41,513 nt of DNA from Nitrosopumilus sp. LS_AOA (lineage in GTDB: Archaea > Thermoproteota > Nitrososphaeria > Nitrososphaerales > Nitrosopumilaceae): contig LFLC01000066.1 in NCBI GenBank assembly GCA_001543015.1, positions 1 to 41,513 of the forward strand. The letters run 5' to 3'. A program made the translations under genes and the position numbers. Position 1 is the first letter of the stretch. Every line of letters begins with the position of its first letter. A model generated the notes under the pieces. The model did not search any database. It was not told where the DNA came from and was given only the letters and a program-made list of their open reading frames with translations. Below are positions 9,037 through 16,674 of this stretch, piece after piece.

Positions 9037-9390
9037 ATTTGACTCGGTATAAATAATTGAATTTAGATTAAAAGAAATTGTTTGTTTAATTTGAACACTA
9101 CAATTAGGATTATTAAATTGAATTTAGGCTCAAAATATTTGTGAAAAATGGATCGTTTTTTCAACCCATTTTGATTAAAATTCAAGACTCTTTTTATTTT
9201 AAGAATTTTTGAATATCTAAATTTAGAAATATTGGAAGCAAGATGATTGCGGATTTGATATTTGTACGTAACTCCCAAAGAGTCGATGCAATATAATATC
9301 AAATTTGCTTGCTTTTCAAATTCTAAGTTAATAATGTATCAAAAACAATTTCTTCCTTACATATTAATTTCAGAGAAATATAGTAATTTT
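9037..9390 (+). other. Intergenic region with possible promoter and no clear gene
   Basis: Open frames exist on both strands but none shows a recognisable composition or motif. A good TATA-like sequence (TATAAATA, about 9048-9055) points rightward. The stretch could be the leader of the peptide gene at 9391 or a non-coding RNA. Confidence 0.3.
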
Positions 9391-9474
9391 ATGATGGGTA
9401 AATTTTATCTCGCTATGGGAATGTCAGTTGCAGCATCAGCTGTTGGCTTCATGTTTCTATTCTGGGATTTTTGA
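9391..9474 (+). CDS. Tiny membrane peptide, 27 residues
   Basis: The frame encodes a short peptide with a basic/aromatic start (MMGKFYLAMG) and one membrane helix of about 18 residues ending FMFLFWDF. The clean amphipathic edge and helix-only design resemble single-span subunits of membrane complexes, but no family is recognised. The second ATG (9394) is an equally good start. Confidence 0.45.
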   Translation: MMGKFYLAMGMSVAASAVGFMFLFWDF

Positions 9475-9558
9475 TTAATATTTTTAATAACTTGAATCAA
9501 TTTTTACATTGTTTTTTTATTTTAAGAGAATTTTTTAATAAATAATATTGCCATAGGT

Positions 9559-9642
9559 TTGAAGGTGAATGCTGGTAATCCATTTACAAAAAATGACATT
9601 GATTACCACTTTATCTGTGGCCAAGAAATCTACAAGGAATGA
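9559..9642 (+). CDS. Possible 27-residue peptide, TTG start
   Basis: The frame reads with coding-like composition and ends HFICGQEIYKE, overlapping the convergent gene by 13 bases. No RBS or promoter is evident. It may be a gene remnant. Confidence 0.2.
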   Translation: MKVNAGNPFTKNDIDYHFICGQEIYKE

Positions 9643-9878
9643 GAATTTTCCAAATAATCTGATTGTTCTTTTTTTGAGAATAATCCATTATTGTTTTTCA
9701 ATAATAATTCTATATTTTGAAATGCAGGACATTTTTTATCGACTGTAAAGAGTTCTTCACATTTTGGACACTGGATTAAAGTGTGAATCCCCCAATTACA
9801 TTCCACATCATTAATAATTTCAAAAACTACAATATTATTACAAATACATTTTAAATTATTTTTGAATTTTTCAGCCAT
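9630..9878 (-). CDS. Small zinc-binding protein
   Basis: The 82-residue product holds CIC at 11-13, Cys27, CPKC at 37-40 and Cys50, with His32 between them: a cysteine-rich treble-clef or ribbon-like core followed by a polar tail. Zinc binding is likely; partner and role unknown. It is divergent from the next zinc-ribbon gene, with starts 67 bases apart and a shared A+T-rich promoter. Confidence 0.6.
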   Translation of the reverse strand: MAEKFKNNLKCICNNIVVFEIINDVECNWGIHTLIQCPKCEELFTVDKKCPAFQNIELLLKNNNGLFSKKEQSDYLENSHSL

Positions 9879-9945
9879 ACTAATATTAATGATAATTAAA
9901 AAATTAAATAAATTTTATTACTACTTTAATCGATCTAAAAATAAT

Positions 9946-10152
9946 ATGACTGAATGTCCCACATGTAAGCTTGCAATGGAATCACACTCTACAGCAGAAT
10001 TAATGGAGTGTTGTATGAAACAAGTGGGGGATGAATTTACAGAAGAACAAGCAGGATCATGTCCTAATTGTAAACATGAAATAAAAAAACACACAGATAA
10101 GGGATTAGCAGAATGCACCATAGAATTTCTAAAATCAGGTATCAATAATTAA
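9946..10152 (+). CDS. Small zinc-ribbon protein with two related halves
   Basis: The 68-residue product has CPTC (4-7), a second half with CPNC, and each CxxC is followed at a similar distance by a helix with cysteine (MECCMK in half one, AECTIEF in half two). The two halves look like an internal duplication: CPxC-K-x-H-(T/S), helix, E-C. An in-frame upstream ATG exists at 9862, but the segment before 9946 is not protein-like. Confidence 0.65.
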   Translation: MTECPTCKLAMESHSTAELMECCMKQVGDEFTEEQAGSCPNCKHEIKKHTDKGLAECTIEFLKSGINN

Positions 10153-10191
10153 TCAACAAGGGTTAAACAATAGATGAATTCAGGGTAATTC

Positions 10192-10782
10192 ATGAATTCT
10201 AAAACCAAAGAATTAATTGCAAAATTTTCACCAATGTGGACTAACAAACAGGTTTGGGAATTTGATCAATTAAATGAAGAGTTGAGTTTTGATTTAGTTT
10301 ATGCAGAGTCTGGGAATTATGATACTAGTTTATGGAAATCAAAAAATGCTCACCCTGACTCCTACATTAGAGATGTAATAGTTCGAACTTTTGATAATTT
10401 ATTGGATAATGAGGAATTGTGGATTGCAAACAAAGGTGAAATCAGCCTAGATGAAAAGCATGTTGTATATCTTATGGCTGTAGTAACTGATGTAATGATT
10501 GAAGAGGAAGTTTGTATAAATTTTAGAATTGATGAAGGATGTCTAGTAGTAACAATTGATAGAGCGGCTGATGTAATTGACTGTAAAGAGTTCTTTGAGG
10601 AATTTTATCATTTAGCAACAGGGTTCAATTATGATATCAATACGGGAATCCCAGAAGATGAAACAGAAGCTGAAATGTATCTCACAAGACTGCAAGAAGA
10701 GTTTGATGAAAAAATGAAATCAAATCTAGGAGAGTTGTATTTACCGGGAAATAATGATCCAGATACACTAAATGCCAAATAA
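10192..10782 (+). CDS. Conserved-looking acidic protein, unknown
   Basis: The 196-residue product is acidic and mixed alpha/beta, with no membrane segment, signal or recognised motif. An asparagine/aspartate-rich tail follows a long helix (DETEAEMYLTRLQEEFDEKM). The gene precedes the winged-helix-like gene by 35 bases, so both may form an operon. No function is assigned. Confidence 0.65.
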   Translation: MNSKTKELIAKFSPMWTNKQVWEFDQLNEELSFDLVYAESGNYDTSLWKSKNAHPDSYIRDVIVRTFDNLLDNEELWIANKGEISLDEKHVVYLMAVVTDVMIEEEVCINFRIDEGCLVVTIDRAADVIDCKEFFEEFYHLATGFNYDINTGIPEDETEAEMYLTRLQEEFDEKMKSNLGELYLPGNNDPDTLNAK

Positions 10783-10817
10783 CTTAGCTAAAATACTAGA
10801 AAATATTAAAAAAAACA

Positions 10818-11147
10818 TTGTCTGAGAGAAAACCATTTAGAAGATTCAAGAAAAGAGAACCATCCATATCAATTGAGCAAAAAATTGAAAGTTTTGTTTT
10901 AAGGAATTCAAAGAATGGTTATTTTACTAAAGTATCAACTATTTCATATAAATTTGAAATTTCAGAAAGTAAAGGATGGGATATTGTAGGAGAGTTACTG
11001 TCATCAGGCGCATTAGAATCAATTCATGATGATGTTACAGGAGAAATGAAACTATGTGAAACTGGAAAAACATACTATATCATGGATTTAGAAAAAAAAC
11101 GAAGTAGAGAAAAATTTTCAAAAAATAAAAAATCTAAAAATCATTAA
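10818..11147 (+). CDS. Winged-helix-like basic DNA-binding candidate, TTG start
   Basis: The 109-residue product has a basic N-terminus (RKPFRRFKKRE), a central domain of about 65 residues with the pattern helix, TKVSTISYKFEIS, second helix GWDIVGELLSSGALE and a wing-like hairpin, and a basic tail (KKRSREKFSKNKKSK). This fits a small winged-helix DNA binder, inferred from pattern only. The start is TTG at 10818, the only credible start; it lies 35 bases after the preceding gene. Confidence 0.6.
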   Translation: MSERKPFRRFKKREPSISIEQKIESFVLRNSKNGYFTKVSTISYKFEISESKGWDIVGELLSSGALESIHDDVTGEMKLCETGKTYYIMDLEKKRSREKFSKNKKSKNH

Positions 11148-11199
11148 TTACAAATTTAATAACAAAACTCTTAATTTGTATGATTTTGATTTAATTAAA

Positions 11200-11289
11200 A
11201 TGGATGATGATGAAAATTTCCCATCACAGTGTCATCCATTAATTAAAACAAAAAAGAAAAAGCAGGAGAAAAAAGATGAAACAGTGTAA
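11200..11289 (+). CDS. Possible 29-residue peptide before a zinc-finger gene
   Basis: The short frame (MDDDENFPSQCHPL then a lysine-rich end) overlaps the next gene by 14 bases. Its 3' part contains AGGAG, the likely ribosome binding site of the next gene, so it may be only leader sequence. Confidence 0.25.
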   Translation: MDDDENFPSQCHPLIKTKKKKQEKKDETV

Positions 11290-11425
11290 ATTGTGTGGCA
11301 CCCCACTTGGAAAAGAACCAAGTACAGAAGAATTAGAAACTCATTGGAAAAAACATCATAGTTGGCATTGGGAATCAAATAAAGAAAAAACGCCAGAAGA
11401 TGCAATATTAAAAAAACGAAATTAA
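11276..11425 (+). CDS. Single C2H2-type zinc-finger protein, 49 residues
   Basis: The product contains CKLCG (Cys4, Cys7) followed by a helix ending in His and a His-His pair (THWKKHHSWHW), which fits a short C2H2 finger with alternative histidine ligands. The ATG is 7 bases after CAGGAGAA, one of the clearest ribosome binding sites in this part of the window. A stable hairpin begins at the stop codon. Confidence 0.7.
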   Translation: MKQCKLCGTPLGKEPSTEELETHWKKHHSWHWESNKEKTPEDAILKKRN

Positions 11426-11449
11426 AACGGCTTGGAAGAGCAGTCGTTT
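11425..11449 (+). terminator. Hairpin at the end of the zinc-finger gene
   Basis: AAACGGCT (11425-11432) pairs with AGTCGTTT (11442-11449), 8 pairs with one G-T, around a 9-base loop. It begins at the last base of the stop codon and opens a G+C-richer island that runs to about 11480. It could end the upstream transcript or belong to a small RNA. Confidence 0.4.
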
Positions 11450-11454
11450 ATAGC

Positions 11455-11520
11455 ATGCCTAGACCACTAATCGAAGACGTTAATTATACTTCAGCCTCGA
11501 GATATAAAAGAAAATTGTAA
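11455..11520 (+). CDS. Possible 21-residue microprotein
   Basis: The frame begins in the G+C-rich island, reads MPRPLIEDVNYTSASRYKRK and stops. Basic end, no motif. Coding status is unproven; the same island could be non-coding RNA. Confidence 0.2.
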   Translation: MPRPLIEDVNYTSASRYKRKL

Positions 11521-11662
11521 TCAATATCAAACATCTGTTTAAAATAGATTAAAAAATAAAACTAATTTTTAGAATTCTTGTCATTTGAGTATTCCATATT
11601 GGAACCATTCATGTGTAATAACCGCCATTCAACTTAATATCACAATAATTCACAATTACAAT

Positions 11663-12019
11663 ATGACACAACAATGTACTGGAATAATTATTGATGATGA
11701 ACCAGATCAACTAGAAGTAATGTCAGAATATTTCACAATGAGAGGATTTAACATAATTGGTAGTGGTGCCAATGGTTGCCAGGCAGATAAGTTATTCAAA
11801 GAAAAACATCCTGATTTTGTAATATTGGATTTGAATATGCCTGACTATGATGGGGATTATGCAATTAAAAAAATCAAAGAGTGTGATCCTCAAGCTAAGA
11901 TCTTTATCGTAACAGGATGTTCCACATGTTCATTTGAAGAATCTAAAGTAGAGGCAGTTTTTAAGAAACCAGTACATATGACAGAACTAAAAGATATGAT
12001 TTGTAATTCTTGTATGTAA
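11663..12019 (+). CDS. Stand-alone response-regulator receiver with two CxxC pairs
   Basis: The 118-residue product is a CheY-type receiver: acidic pair Asp11-Asp12, phospho-acceptor Asp56 (ILDLNMPDYDG), Thr84 and Lys-Pro at 102-103. It has no output domain. Unusually it carries CSTC at 86-89, immediately after the switch Thr84, and CNSC at 114-117 at the C-terminus, which together could bind a metal or form redox-sensitive disulfides. An upstream in-frame ATG at 11585 would add 26 residues that do not fit a receiver. No kinase is adjacent. Confidence 0.85.
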   Translation: MTQQCTGIIIDDEPDQLEVMSEYFTMRGFNIIGSGANGCQADKLFKEKHPDFVILDLNMPDYDGDYAIKKIKECDPQAKIFIVTGCSTCSFEESKVEAVFKKPVHMTELKDMICNSCM

Positions 12020-12093
12020 TTCGTAATATCTACAAGGATTATGAAATTTGAGATAATTTAAGAAGTAAAAAATTGAACAAATTAATTCATCAT

Positions 12094-12774
12094 TTACCCA
12101 AGATCTACTATCGAAGATGATATGTTTGGAACTGTTCGCTCCATAGTCATTGGTGAACCATTTGGAAGAATTACCTCAATTCTAATGATATCAAGTGACT
12201 GTGGTCTTTCAGATTCTTCAAATGCTATTGCAAACATTCCATACTCAAACTGATCCAAGATAAAATTATTATTTCTATTTATGTTAAAGTAAAAGATAGC
12301 TTTGGTTTCAAGTGGAGTAGATGCATTTACAGGATTACTTGAGACATAACCTGCAGTAACTGCTGCTTGCATGGCACTAGCCAAAGTATCATGTACTCCA
12401 GAGGTTAATGCACCAGCATAGATATTTCCATGCTCTATAGTATCATCAATATATCGAATAGCAGTATTTGATGGATCAAGATTAACAGATGTCCCTCCAG
12501 AAATAATTTTTACAGGAAATACAGTTGCGTTAAGTTTACCTGCAGATACATGACCTGATCCTATAACTTTACCACCAATTTGCATTGAACTGCTAGATTC
12601 AGCAGTACTGGAAACTATGGCTTGTTTTGTCTTTTGTGTAGTAGAGAATCCCATGTTAAGTACAATAAATGCTAAAGCTGCAGCAACGATTACGAAGGCA
12701 ATCATAACTATTGCAGACTCTACACCGATGACTCCACGATGAGAATGTAACGTTCTCTTTTGTTGTAATTTCAT
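12094..12774 (-). CDS. Archaellin (archaeal flagellin)
   Basis: Archaellins form the archaellum filament. The 226-residue product starts with a basic leader and a class III prepilin-type cleavage site HRG followed by VIGVE, then a 20-residue hydrophobic helix (SAIVMIAFVIVAAALAFIVL) as in archaellins, and a beta-rich variable domain. Cleavage by the archaeal prepilin peptidase would fall after Gly14. None of the other archaellum genes is in the window, so it is an isolated filament gene, perhaps an extra copy or a type IV pilin-like filament. It is divergent from the gene at 12876. Confidence 0.85.
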   Translation of the reverse strand: MKLQQKRTLHSHRGVIGVESAIVMIAFVIVAAALAFIVLNMGFSTTQKTKQAIVSSTAESSSSMQIGGKVIGSGHVSAGKLNATVFPVKIISGGTSVNLDPSNTAIRYIDDTIEHGNIYAGALTSGVHDTLASAMQAAVTAGYVSSNPVNASTPLETKAIFYFNINRNNNFILDQFEYGMFAIAFEESERPQSLDIIRIEVILPNGSPMTMERTVPNISSSIVDLG

Positions 12775-12813
12775 TGATCACTAATGGTACTTTGTATTAA
12801 TAGTAAAAATGGC

Positions 12814-12826
12814 GTTCAGGGTGAAC
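12814..12826. promoter_or_regulatory. Small dyad between archaellin and its divergent neighbour
   Basis: GTTCA-GGG-TGAAC is a perfect 5+3+5 dyad placed about 40 bases upstream of the archaellin start, beyond the likely TATA (CTATTAATAC on the minus strand). It could be an activator site. Confidence 0.3.
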
Positions 12827-12875
12827 AAACCACGTTATAAGGTGGGTTTAATTTGATAATTTTTTAATAAAAAAC

Positions 12876-13349
12876 ATGTCTTTTGAAATTCATTGGTATA
12901 ATAATTTTTTTGGGGTTTCATGGATGCATGAAAAAGATAAACTAGTCATATCTACAGTGTTTGAAGATAAAAAAGAAGCCATTGCGATTGCTCATGAAAT
13001 TGATAATTGGAGTGAAAAATTTACCAGATTAACTATAATAGAAAAAGAGGATGATGAATTTGCAATTTGTTGTTTTGAGGATCCTCAAATATCAAAAAGT
13101 GACAAACATGTTGGGCTATTTAGAACAGGAATGAGAAGAAGTAGTGGGTTTGAGCAAATAAAGCCAATCATTGAGGGAAAAATGCCACACTTACAAATTG
13201 CATATGCAGAAGATGTTCGAGACATTAACACGTATGAACAAATTTCAAAATTAGTCCCTATGAGAAAATTTAGAATAATTTCTGAGAAAAATTTGAAAAA
13301 ACAAGAATACTATTATGAGAAATTAGCAAATAATTCTCCATCTGAGTAG
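12876..13349 (+). CDS. Cytoplasmic protein of unknown function
   Basis: The 157-residue product is mixed alpha/beta with two similar beta-rich segments (WYNNFFGVSWMHEKDKLVIS; FAICCFEDPQ) and no signal or membrane helix. No family recognised. It stands alone, divergent from archaellin; a TATA-like GTTATAAGG lies about 40 bases upstream. Confidence 0.6.
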   Translation: MSFEIHWYNNFFGVSWMHEKDKLVISTVFEDKKEAIAIAHEIDNWSEKFTRLTIIEKEDDEFAICCFEDPQISKSDKHVGLFRTGMRRSSGFEQIKPIIEGKMPHLQIAYAEDVRDINTYEQISKLVPMRKFRIISEKNLKKQEYYYEKLANNSPSE

Positions 13350-13409
13350 TAGGATTAATACTGATAAATCATTCATGTTTGTTAAATAGAGAATCTACCA
13401 ATTAGTAAT

Positions 13410-13481
13410 ATGAAAAATAACAATTACCAAGAATCATGGGAAGAAGTAATCGGAGTATCCTGGCTTATTTCTGATGAATGA
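13410..13481 (+). CDS. Possible 23-residue peptide
   Basis: The short frame (MKNNNYQESWEEVIGVSW...) has coding-like composition with two tryptophans. Nothing else supports it. Confidence 0.2.
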   Translation: MKNNNYQESWEEVIGVSWLISDE

Positions 13482-13565
13482 AATTAGAGAAGAATGATTA
13501 ATTTCTTAAAAAATGAAAAGTATTTTTAAGATTTTAAGAACACCTAAGTATTATTTTACCCTATT

Positions 13566-13964
13566 ATGGGTATGAATTTTGAAAATCTCTTAAAGAGAAT
13601 AATGGATTCAGACAGCAACATCAGACACAGCCTAATTACAGACATTGAAGGTGACATACTAGTTGTCAGTCATCGTGATGGAGTAACAAATTATCTATCA
13701 CCAGAAGAGACTGAAGCATCACTGAAAAGAGCTGCCAGCGCATGGAAAGGAAGAAAAGCACTTAGCCCAAAAATTGGAAATGGTTTGTATGCAGTTGCAG
13801 CATTTGAGAAAATTACAAGAATAACTTTTCCACTAGGAGATGAAAACTTAATCTTTGTGAGTTTGGGTTCAGATGCAGTACGGACTGACCTTGATGCAGG
13901 AGGTCAAAAACAGATCATTGAGCATGTGTTGAATATATTAAGTAGGGATCCAACAAAAGCATGA
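13566..13964 (+). CDS. DUF6659-like (roadblock-like) protein
   Basis: The 132-residue product has the profilin/roadblock-like alternation of helix, beta hairpin (SLITDIEGDILVVSHRDG), helices and a C-terminal beta sheet. I recall the pattern MNFExLxxxIxDxDSxIR... with a later K-x-G-x-x-Y-A-x-A from thaumarchaeal DUF6659 proteins. Such domains usually scaffold small GTPases or signalling proteins; function here is unknown. The second methionine (residue 3, MNFEN) is the likelier start. A strong hairpin follows the stop. Confidence 0.7.
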   Translation: MGMNFENLLKRIMDSDSNIRHSLITDIEGDILVVSHRDGVTNYLSPEETEASLKRAASAWKGRKALSPKIGNGLYAVAAFEKITRITFPLGDENLIFVSLGSDAVRTDLDAGGQKQIIEHVLNILSRDPTKA

Positions 13965-13968
13965 ATAA

Positions 13969-14000
13969 AAATTAGGATAAAAACCTAATTTATTTTTAAT
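13969..14000 (+). terminator. Hairpin terminator after the DUF6659-like gene
   Basis: AAATTAGG (13969-13976) and CCTAATTT (13984-13991) form an 8-base perfect stem with a 7-base loop, followed by a T-rich stretch, 5 bases after the stop codon. Confidence 0.6.
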
Positions 14001-14079
14001 TTTGAAAAAACTATTTTTACAAAAAGAATACATAATCTTTAAAAAATATTTTACAAACAAAAAATGGGTTGATTAAAAA

Positions 14080-14211
14080 ATGTCATACATAGAACATACA
14101 AAAGAATGCAAATATAGAAATGATAATGACATGCCACATACTAATTGTTATTGTAAATGCCACAAAATCATCATGGCTGAATCAGGGCACATGGAATCAA
14201 GAACTTTTTGA
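14080..14211 (+). CDS. Small Cys/His-rich protein, 43 residues
   Basis: The product has His6, Cys10, His20, Cys23, Cys25, Cys27 and His28 within 25 residues (TNCYCKCHK core), a dense metal-ligand cluster but no standard finger spacing. It overlaps the convergent gene by 15 bases. Zinc binding is likely; role unknown. Confidence 0.6.
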   Translation: MSYIEHTKECKYRNDNDMPHTNCYCKCHKIIMAESGHMESRTF

Positions 14212-14430
14212 TTTTTGAGGATCAAAATTCTTGATAATCTCAGAAATATTTGTAAGGATTGTTTCCTTGATTTGTGTTTTAGTCATTCCAGAGGTAGTCA
14301 TGAATTTCATTTGGTCAAGTAAAGCAAAATGTACACGTCCACTAAGATAATCTACTATTCCATAATTATTCTTGGGAAATTCTGTCACAAACAAATCATG
14401 ATTTGAAAATTTATCAGATTTTTCACTCAT
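14197..14430 (-). CDS. Small protein of unknown function
   Basis: The 77-residue product has a beta-rich first half and a helical second half (TKTQIKETILTNISEIIKNF). No family recognised. Stop codon region overlaps the convergent Cys/His-rich gene. Confidence 0.5.
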   Translation of the reverse strand: MSEKSDKFSNHDLFVTEFPKNNYGIVDYLSGRVHFALLDQMKFMTTSGMTKTQIKETILTNISEIIKNFDPQKSKSS

Positions 14431-14597
14431 TAAAATAATTCCTAAAAACTAGTTATAAGATTATTCTATTTTCACACCTATCTGCGTCCAGTTCTATCCC
14501 CAAAAGGGAAACTCAGATTTTTAATTTCATAACCCTTAGTGGGGTTGACAATATGGTAAACCATTAAATCAAATTGGGATAAATTAATTCTAGAAAA

Positions 14598-15776
14598 TTG
14601 TTAGTTGTTCTCTCTATATTGTCATTTCTCATATTGTCGGTATTCGCAGAAGAGGTTCCAGATTACTTTAATCCCTATGCTCCAATTTTTACAGATAAGC
14701 AAGTATACACTTGGACTGATAAAATATCCATAACAGTGGTTGCACCAAGTTGGAATGCAAACAAGTATGGTATTGATTCTATAGGTACTCAGGATGGTCA
14801 CTTGATCAAGATTTACACTGCGGAACATTCACTTGAACCATACAAATTAACAGAAACTGAACCAAACAGTGGTATATTTACAGGTGAGATAATTCTTACT
14901 GGTTTTTTACATGATGTTGATGATGACAGAAATTCGGATACTAATCCGCGTACAGTTGGAACTGGTCCAACTAATGGTTTCTTGGAGGTTAAACGAGATG
15001 GAGGAATAACAGTATCATTTGAATTTGCAGATGGTGTTGTTCTAACTCATTCTGTAATGATAAGTTGGAATATAGGACAAATAATTTTTGACAAATCAAT
15101 CTTTGTGATTGGAGATACTAGTAAAATTCAAGTAATCGATCTTGATATGAATCTTAATCCAGAGGCTATAGACAGAATTGAGGTAGAGGTTTCATCTGAT
15201 TCAGATATGGCAGGAATTCTTGTTAATGCAATAGAGACAGAGGATGATTCGGGATTGTTTGAAGCTGTAATTTCTTTTACACAAACTAGTGTCTCAAGTG
15301 GTAATAGATTATTTGCTGTTCCCAATGATTCAATTTATGCAACATACAAAGACAACACACTTCCTTCCCCGTATAGCATACAAGATGACTTGGATATTCA
15401 AATAGTATCCAAACTTGAATCCGAAGTTCCACCTCTTCAAAGAATTTCTATTGATGATGTTTTCTTTGCAAATAGTTTAGGCATTCCAATAGAACCAATA
15501 ATTGACGAACAGATTCAAGTTGTTGGCATGATTCGTAACAATCAAAATTATGATCAACCATTTGCATACATTACACAAATAAAAGATCCAGAAGGAAAGG
15601 TAGTTTCCTTGTCCTGGATTCTAGGTGAATTAACATCAAAACAGAGTCTAGCGTTGTCTCAATCATGGATTCCAACAGAATTTGGCAACTATACCGTTGA
15701 GACTTTTATTTGGAATTCACTAAAGGAGCAAACTAGTCTTTCACCACAGTACATTATGTCGTACTTTATTCAATAA
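14598..15776 (+). CDS. Secreted beta-rich surface protein, TTG start
   Basis: The 392-residue product begins with a Sec signal peptide (LVVLSILSFLILSVFA, cleavage near residue 17 before EEVPD), then several Ig-like beta domains with acidic loops resembling calcium-binding or cell-surface modules (DVDDDRNSDTNP). No C-terminal anchor or sorting motif is seen. Repeated phrases such as ETEPNSGIFTGE and ETEDDSGLFEA mark two related domains. The only start giving the signal peptide is TTG at 14598. Probably an extracellular or S-layer-associated protein; partners unknown. Confidence 0.8.
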   Translation: MLVVLSILSFLILSVFAEEVPDYFNPYAPIFTDKQVYTWTDKISITVVAPSWNANKYGIDSIGTQDGHLIKIYTAEHSLEPYKLTETEPNSGIFTGEIILTGFLHDVDDDRNSDTNPRTVGTGPTNGFLEVKRDGGITVSFEFADGVVLTHSVMISWNIGQIIFDKSIFVIGDTSKIQVIDLDMNLNPEAIDRIEVEVSSDSDMAGILVNAIETEDDSGLFEAVISFTQTSVSSGNRLFAVPNDSIYATYKDNTLPSPYSIQDDLDIQIVSKLESEVPPLQRISIDDVFFANSLGIPIEPIIDEQIQVVGMIRNNQNYDQPFAYITQIKDPEGKVVSLSWILGELTSKQSLALSQSWIPTEFGNYTVETFIWNSLKEQTSLSPQYIMSYFIQ

Positions 15777-15894
15777 TCTATACTGAATGAATCCACATGT
15801 ATTAAAATCCAAGTTTAGAATGGATTGGGTTACATTTAATGATAAAAATAAATTTTAGAAACTGTTATTACTTTATTTTCTAAAAATTAGCATT

Positions 15895-16038
15895 ATGAAA
15901 CATCTTGAAGAAAATAATACAACTTACAAATCTCATTGGTTAAGAGCAATGTCTATGAGTGTAACATTATTTATTCATGCCTGGATACCCTCTTTGTTTC
16001 CAACATATGCTTCTGATAAAATGAAATCAGAATCATAA
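15895..16038 (+). CDS. Small DUF6356-like membrane protein, 47 residues
   Basis: The product reads HLEENNTTYKSHWLRAM followed by a hydrophobic helix (SVTLFIHAWIPSLFPTYAS). This order, with H-x-x-E-x-x-x-T-Y ahead of a membrane helix containing IHAxxP, fits the DUF6356 pattern as I recall it. Function of that family is unknown. The gene stands alone in the interval between the secreted protein and a zinc-ribbon gene. Confidence 0.65.
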   Translation: MKHLEENNTTYKSHWLRAMSMSVTLFIHAWIPSLFPTYASDKMKSES

Positions 16039-16072
16039 TTAACTGCGTCGTATCACATTACAAAATGGAGAC

Positions 16073-16186
16073 ATGGAAATGGAAAATATTGCTAGAATTG
16101 TAAAATGTATTAGATGCAAAAGAGAATTTTCCAGTACTATGCAGATGCCTAGATGTAAGTGTGGATCTTATACTAGGAAAAAATGA
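16073..16186 (+). CDS. Zinc-ribbon peptide, 37 residues
   Basis: The product has CIRC (Cys12, Cys15) and CKC (Cys28, Cys30) with basic residues between and at the end (RKK), a minimal zinc ribbon. It starts 34 bases after the DUF6356-like gene, so co-transcription is possible. Confidence 0.65.
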   Translation: MEMENIARIVKCIRCKREFSSTMQMPRCKCGSYTRKK

Positions 16187-16217
16187 AAGTTGAGATCATA
16201 GAAAGACAGCATCAATT

Positions 16218-16235
16218 GTTGACGGGGTAGTCAAC
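16218..16235. promoter_or_regulatory. Palindrome upstream of the gene at 16286
   Basis: GTTGAC-GGGGTA-GTCAAC has perfect 6-base arms and a 6-base centre, and is flanked by two direct copies of ACGGGG. It lies 51 bases ahead of the downstream ATG, in the expected operator or upstream-activator zone. Confidence 0.4.
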
Positions 16236-16285
16236 GGGGGTAAATGTTACAAATACTCATTAAAGTCTTTAAAAAATTAATCATA

Positions 16286-16636
16286 ATGACTGAGTTTGCC
16301 CATAAGCCATATGAGAAAATTTACGTGCGGGACACGATAAAATTAAGCCTAGATGATCTCATAGGAATGATGTCTTCTCTAGAATCAGCAAATGCGTATT
16401 GGGTAGATGGGGTATTGTTTGCAAGTTTTGCTATGACTGAATCCGAAGAATTAGCTAAAAAAGAGATGCAAAATGAGATGTATTTAGATAAGATAATTTT
16501 TGCAAAATATGAAAAATATACAAAAACTGTCAAATCCTCAACTAATCTTGAAATTGGAATCCTAAACATGCAAAAAAGTAAATTATACAAAGACATGATT
16601 GCGTGGCTCAAAACACAATCAATTTGGGATGAATAA
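16286..16636 (+). CDS. Small protein of unknown function
   Basis: The 116-residue product has a beta-rich first half (YEKIYVRDTIKLSLDDL; AYWVDGVLFASFAM) and a helical end (KDMIAWLKTQSIWDE). An in-frame ATG at 16244 would add a hydrophobic 14-residue leader that also encodes promoter-like sequence, so 16286 (MTEF) is preferred. No family recognised. Confidence 0.6.
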   Translation: MTEFAHKPYEKIYVRDTIKLSLDDLIGMMSSLESANAYWVDGVLFASFAMTESEELAKKEMQNEMYLDKIIFAKYEKYTKTVKSSTNLEIGILNMQKSKLYKDMIAWLKTQSIWDE

Positions 16637-16674
16637 TAGAATTCAATGAATGTGTTTTGATTATTAATTAAAAA

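Noticed and set aside
9063-9302. Minus-strand 79-codon frame
   Set aside because: Composition is Ile/Lys/Asn/Phe-heavy as in A+T-rich noise, with no domain, start signal or operon context.
11430-11495. tRNA on the minus strand (TAGTGGTCTAGG and a CTTCCAA loop)
   Set aside because: No T-arm GGTTCGAATCC and no matching acceptor or anticodon stem could be drawn, so at most a chance match or decayed fragment.
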